Part shown: piece after piece, positions 6,066-6,902 of the stretch | Layout of the letters: each line of letters starts with the position of its first letter | Numbering within the stretch: the stretch's first letter is position 1 | From: an uncultured Candidatus Altimarinota bacterium | GTDB taxonomy: Bacteria; Patescibacteriota; Gracilibacteria; CAIRYL01 | Direction: 5' to 3' | Assembly: GCA_947311665.1 (NCBI GenBank) | Contig: CAMZLA010000090.1 | Span: forward strand, 1 to 6,902 | Length of the DNA stretch: 6,902 nucleotides | Program-made: the position numbers and the translations under genes | The notes under the pieces: generated by a model | Databases searched by the model: none | What the model was told of the DNA's origin: nothing | The model's input: the letters and a program-made list of their open reading frames with translations, nothing else

Positions 6066-6629
6066 CTATAGACTAAGAGTTGCCTGATATGCACGTAACG
6101 CATTGGCTAAGTTATCTTTTTCTATCGTAAAACCATCTATGTAAATAGAAACCGATTCTCCGAGAGATCTATTTATGTTTCTACTAACTATATAGTGAGT
6201 AGAGTTTAGGGCTGGATGCTCTGAGTCTACTGCTTTTACTTGATATTCTACTCGCCTTAGTCCATCTATATTTGTGCTGTTGTCAAAAACTCTATAATAA
6301 TTTCCAGTATTCATATTATTTAATTTTTTTACAAAATCATCCACAATTTTTTTTACTATAGCCTCATTTGGTTGTTGTTCAAAGGCAAACTCTAAGTGTT
6401 CACTCTCAGGTATTAATTTATCGTTATCAGATTGTGGCTCAATATAGCGAATACTCTTCAATTCAGGTGTCGTCTCCATCAACTCCTTATTTAACTTGTT
6501 TATTAGTTGTAGTATTTTTGCCTTATCTTCTTCAGTTTTTTCTTCATTATTTAACTTGTTTATTAGTTGTATTATTTTTGCCTTATCTTCTTCAGTTTTT
6601 TCTTCATTATTTATTTTTTTAATGCTCAT
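6066..6629 (-). CDS. Hypothetical protein with duplicated charged N-terminal helix
   Basis: I do not recognise this 187-residue protein. Residues 1-50 are Lys/Glu-rich and built from a 20-residue unit (KTEEDKAKI[I/L]QLINKLN) present twice (11-30, 31-48) with a partial third copy (INNEE, 6-10). They should form amphipathic helix or coiled coil. Residues 51-75 look like a polar linker. Residues 78-187 read as an alpha/beta domain: a helix (about 88-105), several strands (YYRVF, RRVEYQVKAV, THYIVSR, SVSIYIDGF) and a final helix (172-184). There is no signal peptide, membrane segment, Cys or Trp, so a soluble cytoplasmic protein is likely. Arg codons are mixed (AGA, AGG, CGC, CGT, CGA), whereas its neighbours use mostly CGA and AGA, hinting at an accessory or acquired gene. 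That it is a real gene is supported by a consensus promoter at the right distance, an intrinsic terminator and an in-frame 60-bp duplication. The stop is TAG; no Shine-Dalgarno. Confidence 0.75.
   Translation of the reverse strand: MSIKKINNEEKTEEDKAKIIQLINKLNNEEKTEEDKAKILQLINKLNKELMETTPELKSIRYIEPQSDNDKLIPESEHLEFAFEQQPNEAIVKKIVDDFVKKLNNMNTGNYYRVFDNSTNIDGLRRVEYQVKAVDSEHPALNSTHYIVSRNINRSLGESVSIYIDGFTIEKDNLANALRAYQATLSL
6487..6613. repeat. 60-bp in-frame tandem repeat, about 2.1 copies
   Basis: Bases 6487-6540 repeat at 6547-6600 with a period of 60 and one mismatch (G at 6512, T at 6572); 6601-6613 repeats 6541-6553 exactly. The unit is 20 codons, so copy-number change would keep the reading frame of the 187-residue gene. 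The single difference changes one residue from Leu (CTA) to Ile (ATA). Near identity at the DNA level points to a recent duplication. Confidence 0.92.
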
Positions 6630-6767
6630 AATGTTATTAATTAAATATTAAACTTACTAAATTATATTACAAGTTGTATCTAATGTCAAATTCTTTCCAG
6701 ATTTATTTTATCAAAGTGGTCTAATTTATTTAAGAATTTTTTTTGCTATTACAAAAAAACTATTTTT
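6630..6767. other. Intergenic region between the DAHP synthase and the 187-residue gene
   Basis: This AT-rich 138-bp gap holds the promoter of the 187-residue gene. Just after the DAHP synthase stop, the - strand has a weak A/T-only foldback (TTTTTTTG with CAAAAAAA) that might help termination but is not convincing. No RNA gene or ORF is seen. Confidence 0.5.
6661..6689 (-). promoter_or_regulatory. Consensus sigma70-type promoter for the 187-residue gene
   Basis: On the - strand TTGACA (6689-6684) and TATAAT (6666-6661) both match consensus perfectly and are separated by the optimal 17 bp. Transcription should start near 6654, about 25 nt before the ATG at 6629. It is the strongest promoter-like sequence in the window and suggests high constitutive transcription unless a repressor acts on it. 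Confidence 0.85.
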
Positions 6768-6902
6768 TTATTTTGCTAAAGCATTACTAAAATCTTCAAT
6801 CATTTGAATTGTTTTTTCCAATCCTACACATCCATCAGTAATAGATTTTCCTTGTTCTACATCGTTCATAGAAACACATGCATTCACATTTTGTGCACCA
6901 TC
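6768..6902 (-). CDS. aroG: 3-deoxy-7-phosphoheptulonate (DAHP) synthase, class I, C-terminal fragment
   Basis: DAHP synthase condenses phosphoenolpyruvate and erythrose 4-phosphate, the first step of the shikimate pathway; it is cytosolic. Only the last 44 codons lie in the window, running to its right edge, so the fragment is truncated by the window rather than broken. The sequence includes DGAQNVN followed by QGKSITDGCVGLE, which aligns with the C-terminus of E. coli AroG/AroF (YGKSITDACIGWE). D23 of the fragment corresponds to the AroG metal ligand D326. The final helix ends in ALAK, about as far from the motif as in the E. coli enzyme. The isozyme (AroF, AroG or AroH) and any regulatory N-terminus cannot be judged, so the symbol is a class label. 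The stop is TAA, 138 bp upstream of the next gene on the same strand, which has its own promoter. The call rests on one short but distinctive motif. Confidence 0.8.
   Translation of the reverse strand, partial: DGAQNVNACVSMNDVEQGKSITDGCVGLEKTIQMIEDFSNALAK

Noticed and set aside
1..6902. UGA recoding (Gly or Trp) as in Gracilibacteria or mycoplasmas
   Set aside because: The long genes use GGN for Gly and TGG for Trp, with no in-frame TGA over about 1,800 codons.

Overview
This is an AT-rich (by eye about 30% GC) bacterial chromosomal window with short intergenic gaps and housekeeping genes. The SecA C-terminus, the divergent XTP/dITP diphosphatase subtype and the lack of Shine-Dalgarno sequences at every visible start fit a Candidate Phyla Radiation (Patescibacteria) genome. 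That placement is inferred from family resemblance, not tested. The code looks standard: all six visible stops are TAA or TAG, and no long gene carries an in-frame TGA, so the UGA=Gly recoding of Gracilibacteria/Absconditabacteria is unlikely.

Layout: (1) 1-1047 (+), C-terminal 348 residues of the preprotein translocase ATPase SecA, cut by the window's left edge. (2) 1125-1177, a bidirectional terminator built on a 38-bp perfect palindrome, shared with the convergent gene. (3) 1176-1772 (-), a non-canonical purine NTP pyrophosphatase (RdgB/Ham1 family). (4) 1893-4400 (-), a complete P2A-type, SERCA-like Ca2+ ATPase; its terminator lies just upstream of rdgB and appears to contain the rdgB promoter. 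(5) 4401-4696, a 296-bp divergent regulatory region with candidate promoters for both flanking genes, a 9-bp-stem hairpin and a 12-bp palindrome. (6) 4697-5959 (+), adenylosuccinate synthetase PurA. (7) 5979-6043, two adjacent hairpins between convergent genes. (8) 6066-6629 (-), an unrecognised 187-residue protein with a 60-bp in-frame tandem duplication and a consensus sigma70-type promoter. (9) 6768-6902 (-), the last 44 codons of a class I DAHP synthase (shikimate pathway), cut by the right edge.

The genes do not form one pathway. They cover protein export (SecA), nucleotide-pool cleaning (RdgB), ion transport (Ca2+ ATPase), AMP synthesis (PurA) and aromatic biosynthesis (DAHP synthase). 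secA/rdgB and purA/hypothetical are convergent pairs, and the ATPase and purA are divergent. I see no tRNA, rRNA, CRISPR array, transposase or complete insertion sequence. I do not see a clear new multi-gene system. The least ordinary items are the 187-residue orphan with its repeat, the promoter nested in a terminator ahead of rdgB, and the paired hairpins after purA.
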